This document shows positions 44,989 to 53,362 of a DNA stretch of 64,000 bases, one piece after another (position 1 is the first letter of the stretch; every line of letters begins with the position of its first letter). The stretch comes from Prosthecobacter debontii (GTDB lineage Bacteria > Verrucomicrobiota > Verrucomicrobiia > Verrucomicrobiales > Akkermansiaceae). A model generated the notes under the pieces. It searched no databases. It had not been told where the DNA came from and was given only the letters and a program-made list of their open reading frames with translations. The stretch lies in contig CAMAXN010000011.1 of the NCBI GenBank assembly GCA_945862245.1, forward strand, positions 1-64,000, in the 5' to 3' direction. A program made the translations under genes and the position numbers.

Positions 44989-47900
44989 GGTTGGGTGGGA
45001 TTTTCTAAAAATCGATCGCTGAGTACGATTTGTTCAATTAATGTGCGTAAAGTGGGTGTTTGTTCCAGCTTATTGACTATTGTTTTGACGGTGGTTCTAT
45101 CGCCAAATGATACGGTATTACCGGTGGCATAAATGAGCATTTTTTCTGTGAGCGATTTTAGCAGTGCAGTCTTATTTTGCATCAGGTGGCTCTTGAACTC
45201 GCTGACATTCTTGAAGCTACGTCCATCGGAAAAAGTGCCGGTGGCATCAACGGGTGCCCATGCCAAGGCCTTGGTCTGATCTCCGGCATTTAGCAGGAGC
45301 GGGGCCTTGCGGTTGCTTGTGCTGTCAGCAGCGACCTTGAAACGTTGGCTGGCTGCTGCGGTCTCTAGGCAACCAGTCAGAAAGTAGCGCGCTTCGTATT
45401 CGCCGGGCTCTTTGGGCGCGTTCAGAGTGATGATCCCGTTGAAAAGGCCATTGGGAAGCTGCTTCCGGGTGTCGGTGGTGAATTTCCAGCTATCCAGCTT
45501 CTCGAACTGCTTGTTGTCCGTCTCAGCAGCGGGTAGGACGGCGATCTTGTCGCTACCTTCACCGGTTCCGTTGGCAAAATGGATGGTGATAACCTCGCCG
45601 GGAGCAAATACCTGATTTTCCTGCTTATTGCGTTCCACTTCGACCAGTTCCTGACTGCGCCAGGCGCCAATGGCATCGAAACTCTCTAATGCAAAACCTG
45701 GTGGATCAATTTTCTCGTGGCAGTTGATGCAGGAGGGATCGTTGCGGTGTTGTTCCAGCCGCTCACGCAAGGTAGCGACGGGCTTGGTAACCTTGACGTT
45801 TTCGATCCCGGGCACATCCGGTGGTGGCGGCTTGGGTGGGTCTGCCAAGATTTGCTCTAGCACGAAGGCGCCCCGGGCGATGGGGAGAGTTCGTAGTCCA
45901 TTGGCGGTGGCCGTGAGCACTCCGGCTTGAGTCATGACGCCGCCGCGGTGATGGTTGGCGTCGATTGGCACTTTGCGGAAGTTGTTTCCTTTCACGCCTT
46001 CGATTCCATAGTGTTTCGCGATGCGTTCATTGAGCATCAGGAAATCGGAATTTATGAATTGATAGATGCTGAGGTCGTTCTGGAGGATTTCGCGAAAGAA
46101 AGCATTTGCCTCACCGACCATGGCCTCGCGCAGCGCGAGGTCGTAGGATGGATAGAGGGTTCCATCGACCGTGAGTTTGGAGAGCTTGTCGAGGCCTAAC
46201 CACTGGCTGGTGAAGTGCTCAATGAGGGTCTCTGCTTTTGGGTCTTTCAGCATACGATGGATTTCCGCAATAATCGTCGCGGGCTTCATCAACTCTCCGC
46301 TTTGGGCGAGTTCCATGAGACGATCATCGGGCATGGTGCGCCAGAGGAAGTAGGAAAGGCGGGAGGCCATTTCCCAAGCTTTCTGTTCCGGCACGGCATC
46401 GGGAGTCGCCCCGTAATAGAGGAACGATGGTGAGGAGAGAATGGAGGCCAGCGGCATGCGCAGGGCTTTTTTTAGAGCGAGGCCGGTAGCACGCTGTTTT
46501 TGATAAATTTCAACCATGCGGGCAACTTCGTCCTCGTTGACTGGACGGCGATAGGCACGCTTCATGAAGGAAGAGAGAACGCGTTTTGCGTAAGCGTCGT
46601 CTTGTTCGTCGGCTAACTTTTCAGGAAAGACTCGCTTATGCCAGGCTGGCGGCCACTCCGGATGGTAGGGGCCTTCGACCTCGATGTTGGAGATGTGCAG
46701 GCCGAAAGGCACTGGATTACCGTCCCCGCCCTTTTCATGCTTGAGCACATAGTAGAGTTTCAGTCCCCAGAACCGGTTGCCACTGGTTTCAACATACCAG
46801 GGGATGTCGTCGCGGTAGAGGTCGATAGCAACGGTGTGGGACTGGTTTAGATCTAGAAGCCGCTCTTGCCACAGAGTTCCCTCCGGATCACGGAAGATTT
46901 GGAGTTTTGGAGGCAGTCCTTTCCAGTCACTGGGGCCAAAGGTGGAGAGGTGGATGCGGATGCGATATGTTCCTTCTTCATAGGCGAACCACTTGAAGCC
47001 GAAAACATTGTCCTCATCACGGATAATGACCCCTTCGTCAGTTGCACTGGCACCGTAGCAGCGGATGTCCCAGGAGCCTTCATATTCAACCGGTGGATCT
47101 TGCGCGAGATCGACCATTCGATAGGGCGTTGCCCCGTTGGGGATTTCTGAATTCGCCTGTACGTTACCCTGGAGGCGTCCTGGCTTGATTCTCTCCTGCG
47201 GCTTTCCGCGGTGCCCGTCGTGCCAGGCACCGTCGTCCTTAAGTAGGGGCCTCTTTTCTTGGGTGGCATTGACAATGCGCCAGTGCTGACGCTGAGGAGG
47301 CTGATCCGGGATGTTGATGACCTTGTCGAGAAGGCGGTCAGTGGCCTTGACAATATTCTCAACGTGAAAGGGAGAAACAACTAGGGCTTCACCGATGTTG
47401 TCGAAACCGTGCGATGATGGATCAGGAGAAAGCAGATCGGTTGGATCATAGGGGTGGCCAATGAGGTCTCGCATGGTGTTGCTATATTCCAAGCGTGTGA
47501 ACCGGCGGAGATCGGTGCGCCTCTCATTGGCTCGGAAAGCCGTTTCCGCCTCATCAATCCCGCTTGTCAGCCACACGACAGTTTCACGAAGTGCCTCCTC
47601 CGATGGACGTTTCTTCTTTTTTGGGGGCATTTCACCCGTCTCGATTCTCTTCAGAACATTAGCCCATTGCGGACCGCTTTTTAAGTCGATGGGATTCTTA
47701 CTTAGTTCCTCTAAATTGAGATCGCCTTTCTGCCTATCCGAGTCATGACAGTCGACACAGTGCTCTTCAAAAAAGGGTTGAAGTTTGCTATTGGGAGCAG
47801 CGGTGGAATCGATGGACGCAGGAGTATTCTGCCCGCGAATTGCCGCCGGGAAGATAAAGCAAGTCAGAAAAATGCTAATGCTGGAAATTTGCGTTTTCAA
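44985..47900 (-). CDS. PSCyt-DUF1587-DUF1592-DUF1588-DUF1585 type secreted protein, possible TTG start in element J
   Basis: About 971 aa. An N-terminal cytochrome c-like motif (HCVDCHDSDRQKGDLNLEEL) is followed by DUF1587 (RRFTRLEYSNTMRDLIGHPY), DUF1595/1592 (YRRPVNEDEVARMVEIYQKQ, WEMASRLSYFLWRTMPDDRL), DUF1588 (HRGGVMTQAGVLTATANGLR) with CINCHEK, and C-terminal DUF1585. Upstream frame runs to 48053 through element J. A TTG at 47900 gives an acceptable signal peptide (KTQISSISIFLTCFIFPAAI), so I start there; part of the signal peptide is then encoded by element J. Confidence 0.88.
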   Translation of the reverse strand: MKTQISSISIFLTCFIFPAAIRGQNTPASIDSTAAPNSKLQPFFEEHCVDCHDSDRQKGDLNLEELSKNPIDLKSGPQWANVLKRIETGEMPPKKKKRPSEEALRETVVWLTSGIDEAETAFRANERRTDLRRFTRLEYSNTMRDLIGHPYDPTDLLSPDPSSHGFDNIGEALVVSPFHVENIVKATDRLLDKVINIPDQPPQRQHWRIVNATQEKRPLLKDDGAWHDGHRGKPQERIKPGRLQGNVQANSEIPNGATPYRMVDLAQDPPVEYEGSWDIRCYGASATDEGVIIRDEDNVFGFKWFAYEEGTYRIRIHLSTFGPSDWKGLPPKLQIFRDPEGTLWQERLLDLNQSHTVAIDLYRDDIPWYVETSGNRFWGLKLYYVLKHEKGGDGNPVPFGLHISNIEVEGPYHPEWPPAWHKRVFPEKLADEQDDAYAKRVLSSFMKRAYRRPVNEDEVARMVEIYQKQRATGLALKKALRMPLASILSSPSFLYYGATPDAVPEQKAWEMASRLSYFLWRTMPDDRLMELAQSGELMKPATIIAEIHRMLKDPKAETLIEHFTSQWLGLDKLSKLTVDGTLYPSYDLALREAMVGEANAFFREILQNDLSIYQFINSDFLMLNERIAKHYGIEGVKGNNFRKVPIDANHHRGGVMTQAGVLTATANGLRTLPIARGAFVLEQILADPPKPPPPDVPGIENVKVTKPVATLRERLEQHRNDPSCINCHEKIDPPGFALESFDAIGAWRSQELVEVERNKQENQVFAPGEVITIHFANGTGEGSDKIAVLPAAETDNKQFEKLDSWKFTTDTRKQLPNGLFNGIITLNAPKEPGEYEARYFLTGCLETAAASQRFKVAADSTSNRKAPLLLNAGDQTKALAWAPVDATGTFSDGRSFKNVSEFKSHLMQNKTALLKSLTEKMLIYATGNTVSFGDRTTVKTIVNKLEQTPTLRTLIEQIVLSDRFLENPTQP

Positions 47901-47948
47901 TCTTGATACAGAATACGGTCTAGAGCCGGTCTGGGAAGGGAAAAAGAT
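47879..47948 (-). repeat. Element copy J, promoter-like type
   Basis: Minus strand: TCTTTTTCCCTTCCCAG, TTCCCA (47932-47937), 16 bp, TATTCT (47910-47915), then TTGAAAACGCAAATTTCCAGCATTA, given here by position 47876-47900. It overlaps the start of the DUF1592-type gene. Confidence 0.75.
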
Positions 47949-47985
47949 GATTATTCGTGCTCGCAAACTCTTATCTGCCATTTTC

Positions 47986-48447
47986 TTATCGCACTGGAAC
48001 TGAAAGAAATTTGCTTTTGCGGGTGGCGTCGTTGGTGGCTTCCGGAACGGCATTCAGGATCACAACATCCCGCCGCAGCTCAAACGTTCCGGGCTTTTCC
48101 GCGAGATACCGGTCGGTAAAGACGAACCGTGTGCCTTGGCCGGTGGTGACGATGCCTTCGCAGGGGAGTATTCCCTTTTCCAAGGATGCCGTTCGGTAGA
48201 TTCCGTCGATGCGGACGCCGTTGACGTCCAGCGACAGCGGCTTGCCAGGATCATACGTGCACATGAGTTTGCCGGCGTGCCGGTAAACCAGCGAGTAACC
48301 CGCAGCAGCGGTTTCTCAGGATACACGGATCGACGCGTCGCCCGAGACAAGATTGATGTCTGATTCCGCGCCTAGGACAGAGGTTCCGAACAGGGCGAAG
48401 CCTTTGGCGAATATTATGGTATTGATGAGTATGAGTTTTAATTTCAC
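47986..48447 (-). pseudogene. Broken secreted-protein gene: in-frame stop and truncation at an element core
   Basis: From GTG 48447 the frame gives a signal peptide (KLILINTIIFAKGFALFGTS...GAES) and DINLVSGDASIRVS, then a TGA at 48316-48318. It continues without shift as ETAAAGYSLVYRHAGKLMCT, DPGKPLSLDVNGVRIDGIYR and FELRRDVVILNAVPEA. The similarity stops in TRKSKFLS, where AAAAGCAAATTTC is the core of the repeat family (about 48001-48018). A short beta-domain gene has thus been cut and also has a nonsense codon. I cannot name its family. Confidence 0.55.
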
Positions 48448-48897
48448 GGTCGTAAGTCTATCGAGCGGGTATCCAGCAAGATTTGCTTCAGCATCCCAGT
48501 GGGCAGGGCTTGACCGACTTACTGGCAATCGAAGTAGCCGAGGATGTAGGGCTTGACGAAGGCGGAGGAGGAGTTCTTGAAGGGAATTTGCTTATTGTGC
48601 GCGGCGTCATTTGGGGGGCGATGAATGCAAGGATTCAAAGTCATCTGAGCAAAGACCATGCAGATAAATTGCTGACGATAGTCAAAATGTCGGAATGAGC
48701 CACTCGGATCATATCGCTTTGCAATATGTTCATGGCCGAAAAACCTTTAAATAGCATTTTGAAGTTCAAATGCGTCACATTATTTTCTGGTCGCTATCGA
48801 TTTAGCGACAATAGAATTTACTAATCGAAATTTAATTTAATCGGACACCCGTGTACGAAAATATTTAACAAAGATTGTCCCATTTCATTAGTTGTAA
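48448..48897. other. Intergenic region with a second breakpoint core
   Basis: At 48582-48591 the plus strand reads GGGAATTTGC, again the element core. On the minus strand an open C-terminal piece (KQIPFKNSSSAFVKPYILGY ending FDCQ) starts exactly there and stops before the GTG of the next fragment. The A+T-rich stretch 48720-48890 presumably holds the subtilase promoter. Confidence 0.4.
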
Positions 48898-51141
48898 ATG
48901 TCCACTTCAAAAATAAATTTCATGAATATATATTTTAGCCTTAGTTTACTCTTTATCTCTTCCATTTTTGCAGCCCAAACTCCGGATTACACGATTCGCA
49001 CCGGCACCGGTCAGGCTACGATATACGTTGTCGCCGAAGATGAGCTACACAACCTAACCCGCGACCGTGCCGAGGTCGTGACTAGCGGTAACCCGCGACT
49101 GCAAGCGAGGACGGTTGGCGATGCAGACGTTCGCGACTTGGTACTGTATCCCAAGGATGGTGCGCGCACCGAGTGGACTCGCCGCGTGCTCACACGTGAG
49201 GTGCTGGTGCGGCTAGCCGCTGGGACGGATGTCGCACAAGTGGCGGAAATAGTGGATGCCATAGCAGGTCCAGAAGTTTCCTATGCGCCACGCCATTATA
49301 TCCTGCGCATGACTCAACCAGGCGCGGCGTTGGAAGCGGCGGTCGCGCTGGCGGGCGTGCCCAGTGTAGAACATGTCGAACCCATACTGAAGCGAAAGTT
49401 GGCCAAACGGCTGCTCCCGAACGATCCGCTTTTCAGCCAACAATGGACTCTCCGTAACACTGGCCAAAACGAAGCGGCCGTCGGAGCAGACATCAATGTA
49501 AGCAACGTTTGGGACAGCTTCCGGGGCGCTGGGATCACTATCGGCGTGATCGACGACGGCTTGCAATACACCCACCCAGATTTGGAGGATAACGCGGACA
49601 CCGCCATCGACTATGATTATCGAGACGACGACGATGATCCGGAGCCCTTAGGCTCCGAGGGTGTAGACGCGAATGGCTCCCCCAACGCCGACTCTCACGG
49701 CACCGCCACTGCCGGCGTCATCGCGGCCCGAGGCGATAACGGCATCGGTTCGACGGGTGTGGCTTATGAGGCGAAGCTGGTGGGCCTCCGACTTATCGGC
49801 GGCGAGGCTGGCGACCCACAAGAAGGTTCAGCCCTTTCGCATGAAAATTCGCTTATCCATATCTATAACAACAGCTGGGGACCTAACGATGACGGCAGCG
49901 TGAAGGGCGGAGCAGGCACGCTCGCCTTGGCCGCTTTGCAAAACGGCGTTAACATAGGACGAGGTGCACGCGGGAGCATATTTGTCTGGGCTGCTGGCAA
50001 TGGTGGCGCTGGGTTGGACAACGCGGGTTACGACTCTTACAATGGCTCCATTTACACCATTAGTGTTGGTGCACTGACCGACCTCGGCACCAAAGCTGAC
50101 TACAGTGAACGCGGCGCCTGTCTAATCATAGCCGCGCCATCCGGTGCCGAAACCGAAGGCCTTCCAAATACACGCCTGCAAGGCACGACCACCACTGACT
50201 TGGTCGGCGATTATGGTTATAACCGTTCCGACGTGACTGTCGGCTTGGCCCCCGGCGACCTCGCGGACCGCGACTACACCCAGAACTACAACGGCACTTC
50301 CTCGGCTGCGCCGGTGGTTTCCGGCGTTGTCGCCCTGATGCTCCAAGCGAATCCAAATCTCGGCTGGCGCGACGTGCAGGAAGTGCTGATTCGTTCTGCT
50401 ACACAAACGGACCCCACCAACAACGAGTGGCGGACAAACGGGGCCGGCTTCAAGTTCAACCCCAATTTCGGCGCGGGACGCGTCAATGCCGGGGCAGCCG
50501 TTACGCTTGCCACCAACTGGAGCAATCTTCCGGCGATGACCTCCACTGCCTCTGAGCAAGCCGACCTCAACGAGGAGATCCCTGACGACGACGAGAGCGG
50601 CATAACCTGTTCTTTCGACCTGAACGCCTCAAACCTGCGCGTCGAGCAAACCGTTGTAACCGTGGACATCACGCACGCGAAACGCGGCGACCTCGTCATC
50701 GACCTCGTCTCGCCCTCCGGCACCATCAGCCCTCTCGCCGAGTTGCACGGGGATACCAACGCTGACTATCAGGCGATGACTTTCCGCTCGACCTTCAACT
50801 GGGGCGAGGACTCCAATGGCATATGGCAGTTGAAAATCTCCGACCGCCGCGCAGGCAACGCGGGCACGCTCACCCGTGCCAAACTCGAAGTCTTCGGCAC
50901 CATTCCCTCTGTTCCTGTGGTCATTACGCAATATCAACGTGCGGGAGCCAATCACACTCTTGACTTCACTGGACCGGCCGGTCGCACGAACTGGTCGTTC
51001 CGCGGAAGTGCCAACCTGACCGACTTTAGCACCGACCATACGAACTCTGCAGAATTGGATGAGCTAACTCCGGGCGTCTACCGAGCACTGCTCAACCTGC
51101 CCAACCTCACCGCCCCGCACTATTTCTTCCGGATCCAGTAA
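48898..51141 (+). CDS. Secreted subtilisin-like protease with P domain (kexin-like)
   Basis: 747 aa, the only intact plus-strand gene of the accessory region. A signal peptide (NIYFSLSLLFISSIFAAQ) is followed by an I9-like prodomain, then an S8 domain with D219 (VIDDGLQYTHPDLEDN), H267 (DSHGTATAGVIAARGDN) and S468 (NGTSSAAPVVSGVVA). A proprotein-convertase P domain follows (about 560-680; VTVDITHAKRGDLVIDLVSP, FNWGEDSNGIWQLKISDRRA), then a short C-terminal beta domain. An alternative ATG at 48922 would start directly at the signal peptide. It is convergent with the gene block beyond element L. Confidence 0.93.
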   Translation: MSTSKINFMNIYFSLSLLFISSIFAAQTPDYTIRTGTGQATIYVVAEDELHNLTRDRAEVVTSGNPRLQARTVGDADVRDLVLYPKDGARTEWTRRVLTREVLVRLAAGTDVAQVAEIVDAIAGPEVSYAPRHYILRMTQPGAALEAAVALAGVPSVEHVEPILKRKLAKRLLPNDPLFSQQWTLRNTGQNEAAVGADINVSNVWDSFRGAGITIGVIDDGLQYTHPDLEDNADTAIDYDYRDDDDDPEPLGSEGVDANGSPNADSHGTATAGVIAARGDNGIGSTGVAYEAKLVGLRLIGGEAGDPQEGSALSHENSLIHIYNNSWGPNDDGSVKGGAGTLALAALQNGVNIGRGARGSIFVWAAGNGGAGLDNAGYDSYNGSIYTISVGALTDLGTKADYSERGACLIIAAPSGAETEGLPNTRLQGTTTTDLVGDYGYNRSDVTVGLAPGDLADRDYTQNYNGTSSAAPVVSGVVALMLQANPNLGWRDVQEVLIRSATQTDPTNNEWRTNGAGFKFNPNFGAGRVNAGAAVTLATNWSNLPAMTSTASEQADLNEEIPDDDESGITCSFDLNASNLRVEQTVVTVDITHAKRGDLVIDLVSPSGTISPLAELHGDTNADYQAMTFRSTFNWGEDSNGIWQLKISDRRAGNAGTLTRAKLEVFGTIPSVPVVITQYQRAGANHTLDFTGPAGRTNWSFRGSANLTDFSTDHTNSAELDELTPGVYRALLNLPNLTAPHYFFRIQ

Positions 51142-51163
51142 CTTAGAACGACCGGGTCGCGAT

Positions 51164-51239
51164 TACTAGAAGTTTGCTTTTGGCGTGAAAGGCCGGTGAG
51201 AAATTTCATGAGAGGCACAGTGGGGGATAGAAGAGGGTT
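51164..51239 (-). repeat. Element copy L
   Basis: Minus strand: CAACCCTCTTCTATCCCC to AAAAGCAAACTTCTAGTA. The middle differs from both main types. It lies 22 bp behind the subtilase stop. Confidence 0.72.
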
Positions 51240-51507
51240 GTTTGGTAAGAATTTGCATTCGTGCCCGCCACACCGGAACCGGTCAGTATGGGTAAGGGCG
51301 TCGAGGAGAGAGTGGGCTCTGAGGTTATTGCCTAGATTCTTTACACTGGCGTTTCATTAGGGGCACCAACCTGAGGCGGCATTTCACGGCAGCGAGATGA
51401 GTTGACCCCAAAAATCCTACCACGCAGCGGCCAAGTTAACTTATGGTGGAGGGGTGTGGCGGATTGATGGGAAGTCATGGTTCTTTTGTCAATGTTACTC
51501 TTCTTCT

Positions 51508-51677
51508 GGTGGAAATGCCTGATCGCCTCCGGCGCGAATAAACTCGACGTGCCACCACCGAAGAACATCGAGTCTATGCGCCGCCCTGCCGCGAGCTGTG
51601 CGCGGGTCAAGCACCAGTGCCGAGGTGTAGTCGTTCACTGACCTGGGTATATGGATATAGAGCGACAGCGGCAGCAT
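51508..51677 (-). pseudogene. hemW/HemN-like radical-SAM gene remnant
   Basis: LPLSLYIHIP is the HemW N-terminus, but the CxxxCxxC cluster that should follow is deleted (it goes on SVNDYTSALVLDPRTA). In the next frame, QLAAGRRIDSMFFGGGTSSL and FAPEAIRHFH match the following HemW block. So the fragment has a deletion and a frameshift and keeps only about 55 codons. The GGGTSSLF text fits proteobacterial-type HemW; it lies beside the porin-like gene and may have come with it. Confidence 0.6.
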
Positions 51678-51730
51678 GCCGACAGGGTAGCGCGCTTCTC
51701 CGCGTCGAGGTGGATCAGTGGATCAGTGGA

Positions 51731-52912
51731 TCAGAACTTGAACGTGCCGCCGATGTAGAAGCTGTTGTTACTCGCATCCTTACTGGCGATATTCGAGTCG
51801 CGGTCGCCGCTCTCGTAGCCAATTTCGGCCGTGAACATCTCGCCGAAGTTCTTGGTCACCTGCACACCCCAGGTTTTGTTGTCGTCCTGGCGGTTAGGCT
51901 CGAGGTTCTTGAAGTCGACGAAATCGAACTTGTAGCCGATGCCCGCAGTCATTTCCCACGGCAGTTTGCGAGTGTAGGTGACTTCCCAGCCCCAGGCATC
52001 GGTGCTGCGCTTGTAATCGGTCGAGTTTTCGACGTTCGGCGCAAACTTGACCTTGAAGATGTCGTCGTCGGTTGCCTTGAAGCCGGCGCCGAGGGCAAGC
52101 GTGTCGACGCGTGCGTCCGGCGAGGTCGACTCGGTGATGTCTTTGTCCTGGTAGTTGTAGATGGCGGTCAGGCCTAAGCGCTTGGAGACTTCGTAGCTAT
52201 ATCCCAGCGACACTACGAAGGTGGTCGAGAAACTGTCGTTGTCCTTGTCCAACGCGACGTACGACAGCGACGGCTTGAAGCCGTGCTTGCTGCCCTCAGG
52301 CGAGAAATCGAAGCCGGTGGTTAGCGCCCAGTTGAACTTGTCCAGGTCATCGCGCCGGTTGTGGGTGTCGGTGGCAAAGCGGATGCCGTTGTTCCACGAT
52401 GTGGTACCATTTTCGAACGCGTAATTGTGGCCGAGACCGACCTTGGTGGTGAAGCGGCTTTCCTTGTCTATTACGTTGTCTACGTTCGGGTCGATGAGGT
52501 CATCGATGCCGTCACCGTCCTCGTCGATCGCGTCGTCTTGCTCGATCTCGTCCTCGGACGGATCGACATCGATGAGTTGGTCGAAGCCATCCTGCTCGTT
52601 TTCCTCCTCGTTTTCCTGCTCGTTTTCCTCCTCCGAGTCGTCGGCGTTGGTCTCGTCCTCGTCCTCGTCCTCAATTCCGAAATCGGAAAGCTCGGCGTAG
52701 TCGAAGCTATTACCCGACGACGGTGCGACCGATACGTTGTCGTTGGTGCGGTACTGCCCCTCGATGCTGCCCTTGAACTTGTGGCCGGCCTTGGGCTTTG
52801 CGCCCTTAGCCTCAGCGTTGGTGGAAATCCCAATGCCTAGAACGGCGACCGCGATCGCTAGATAGATTGCACTGCGTTGCAAATAAATAATACTAGGTAA
52901 TTGTTTTTTCAT
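51731..52912 (-). CDS. Outer-membrane beta-barrel protein with long acidic segment
   Basis: 393 aa with signal peptide (AIYLAIAVAVLGIGISTNAEA). Residues about 75-150 are extremely acidic (DEDEDETNADDSEEENEQEN, then DEDGDGIDDLIDPN, which looks like a Ca-binding thrombospondin-3-type repeat). The rest alternates as beta strands and ends FYIGGTFKF with a terminal Phe, the mark of an outer-membrane barrel. It resembles proteobacterial barrels more than verrucomicrobial ones, so transfer is likely. The ATG and first codons lie inside element M. Confidence 0.72.
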   Translation of the reverse strand: MKKQLPSIIYLQRSAIYLAIAVAVLGIGISTNAEAKGAKPKAGHKFKGSIEGQYRTNDNVSVAPSSGNSFDYAELSDFGIEDEDEDETNADDSEEENEQENEEENEQDGFDQLIDVDPSEDEIEQDDAIDEDGDGIDDLIDPNVDNVIDKESRFTTKVGLGHNYAFENGTTSWNNGIRFATDTHNRRDDLDKFNWALTTGFDFSPEGSKHGFKPSLSYVALDKDNDSFSTTFVVSLGYSYEVSKRLGLTAIYNYQDKDITESTSPDARVDTLALGAGFKATDDDIFKVKFAPNVENSTDYKRSTDAWGWEVTYTRKLPWEMTAGIGYKFDFVDFKNLEPNRQDDNKTWGVQVTKNFGEMFTAEIGYESGDRDSNIASKDASNNSFYIGGTFKF

Positions 52913-52964
52913 TTCCTAATCAAAATGTGTTGAGAAGCTAGATAGTACAAGGGAAAATAGGGTT
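52891..52964 (-). repeat. Element copy M
   Basis: Minus strand: ATAACCCTATTTTCCCTTG at one end; ATGAAAAAACAATTACCTAG and TATTA at the other. It contains the start codon and first codons of the barrel gene. A further degenerate stretch related to the middle of type A/B/D follows at 52974-53011. Confidence 0.72.
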
Positions 52965-53362
52965 ATTTTCTGTGAGAGGATCCCGAAGGAGCTATTGAGT
53001 CGAACCGGATGAACTGTAAGAAAATGATGCTCTACAAAACACTGGATTCGGCAGAACAGGGAGATTTTACGACTGTTTTTTCCATCTCGAGCGTAGCTAT
53101 CTGCACTAATTTGCCAAGATTTCCTTACGCAGCGGTTGTTCGTCGAGTCTGTACGTATCTCAAGGTGTATTCGAGAACCAAGATGAAGTTATCCTTTGCT
53201 TCGGTGGGGATCTGCGGTGTCGCTGCGCCTATCTTGAGGCGGCTATCGCGGCCGGGGCAGTGTCTTTCAAATGGATTTCAGATTGATCGTTGTTGATTTT
53301 AAAAAGATTCCGGCGGTCGGATGAGGAGGAGGTGTAGAGAGAGAGCTGTCGCAAGGTCTCAG
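52965..53362. other. Boundary region between the accessory block and uvrB
   Basis: At 52974-53011 (GGATCCCGAAGGAGCTATTG, then AGTCGAACCGGATG) the sequence resembles the A/B/D middle (CTCCTGAAAGAGCCATTGGG, TCGGACCGGAGG). A 95-codon open frame at 53009-53296 has no recognisable similarity and I do not call it a gene. Confidence 0.4.

Noticed and set aside
17609..52964. The repeat family as standard integron attC sites
   Set aside because: The two ends are not complementary as R''/R' must be, the bases after GTT do not follow RRRY, and no IntI gene is visible. Kept only as an analogy.
53009..53296. 95-codon frame beside uvrB
   Set aside because: No signal peptide, motif or ribosome-binding site; composition like non-coding DNA.
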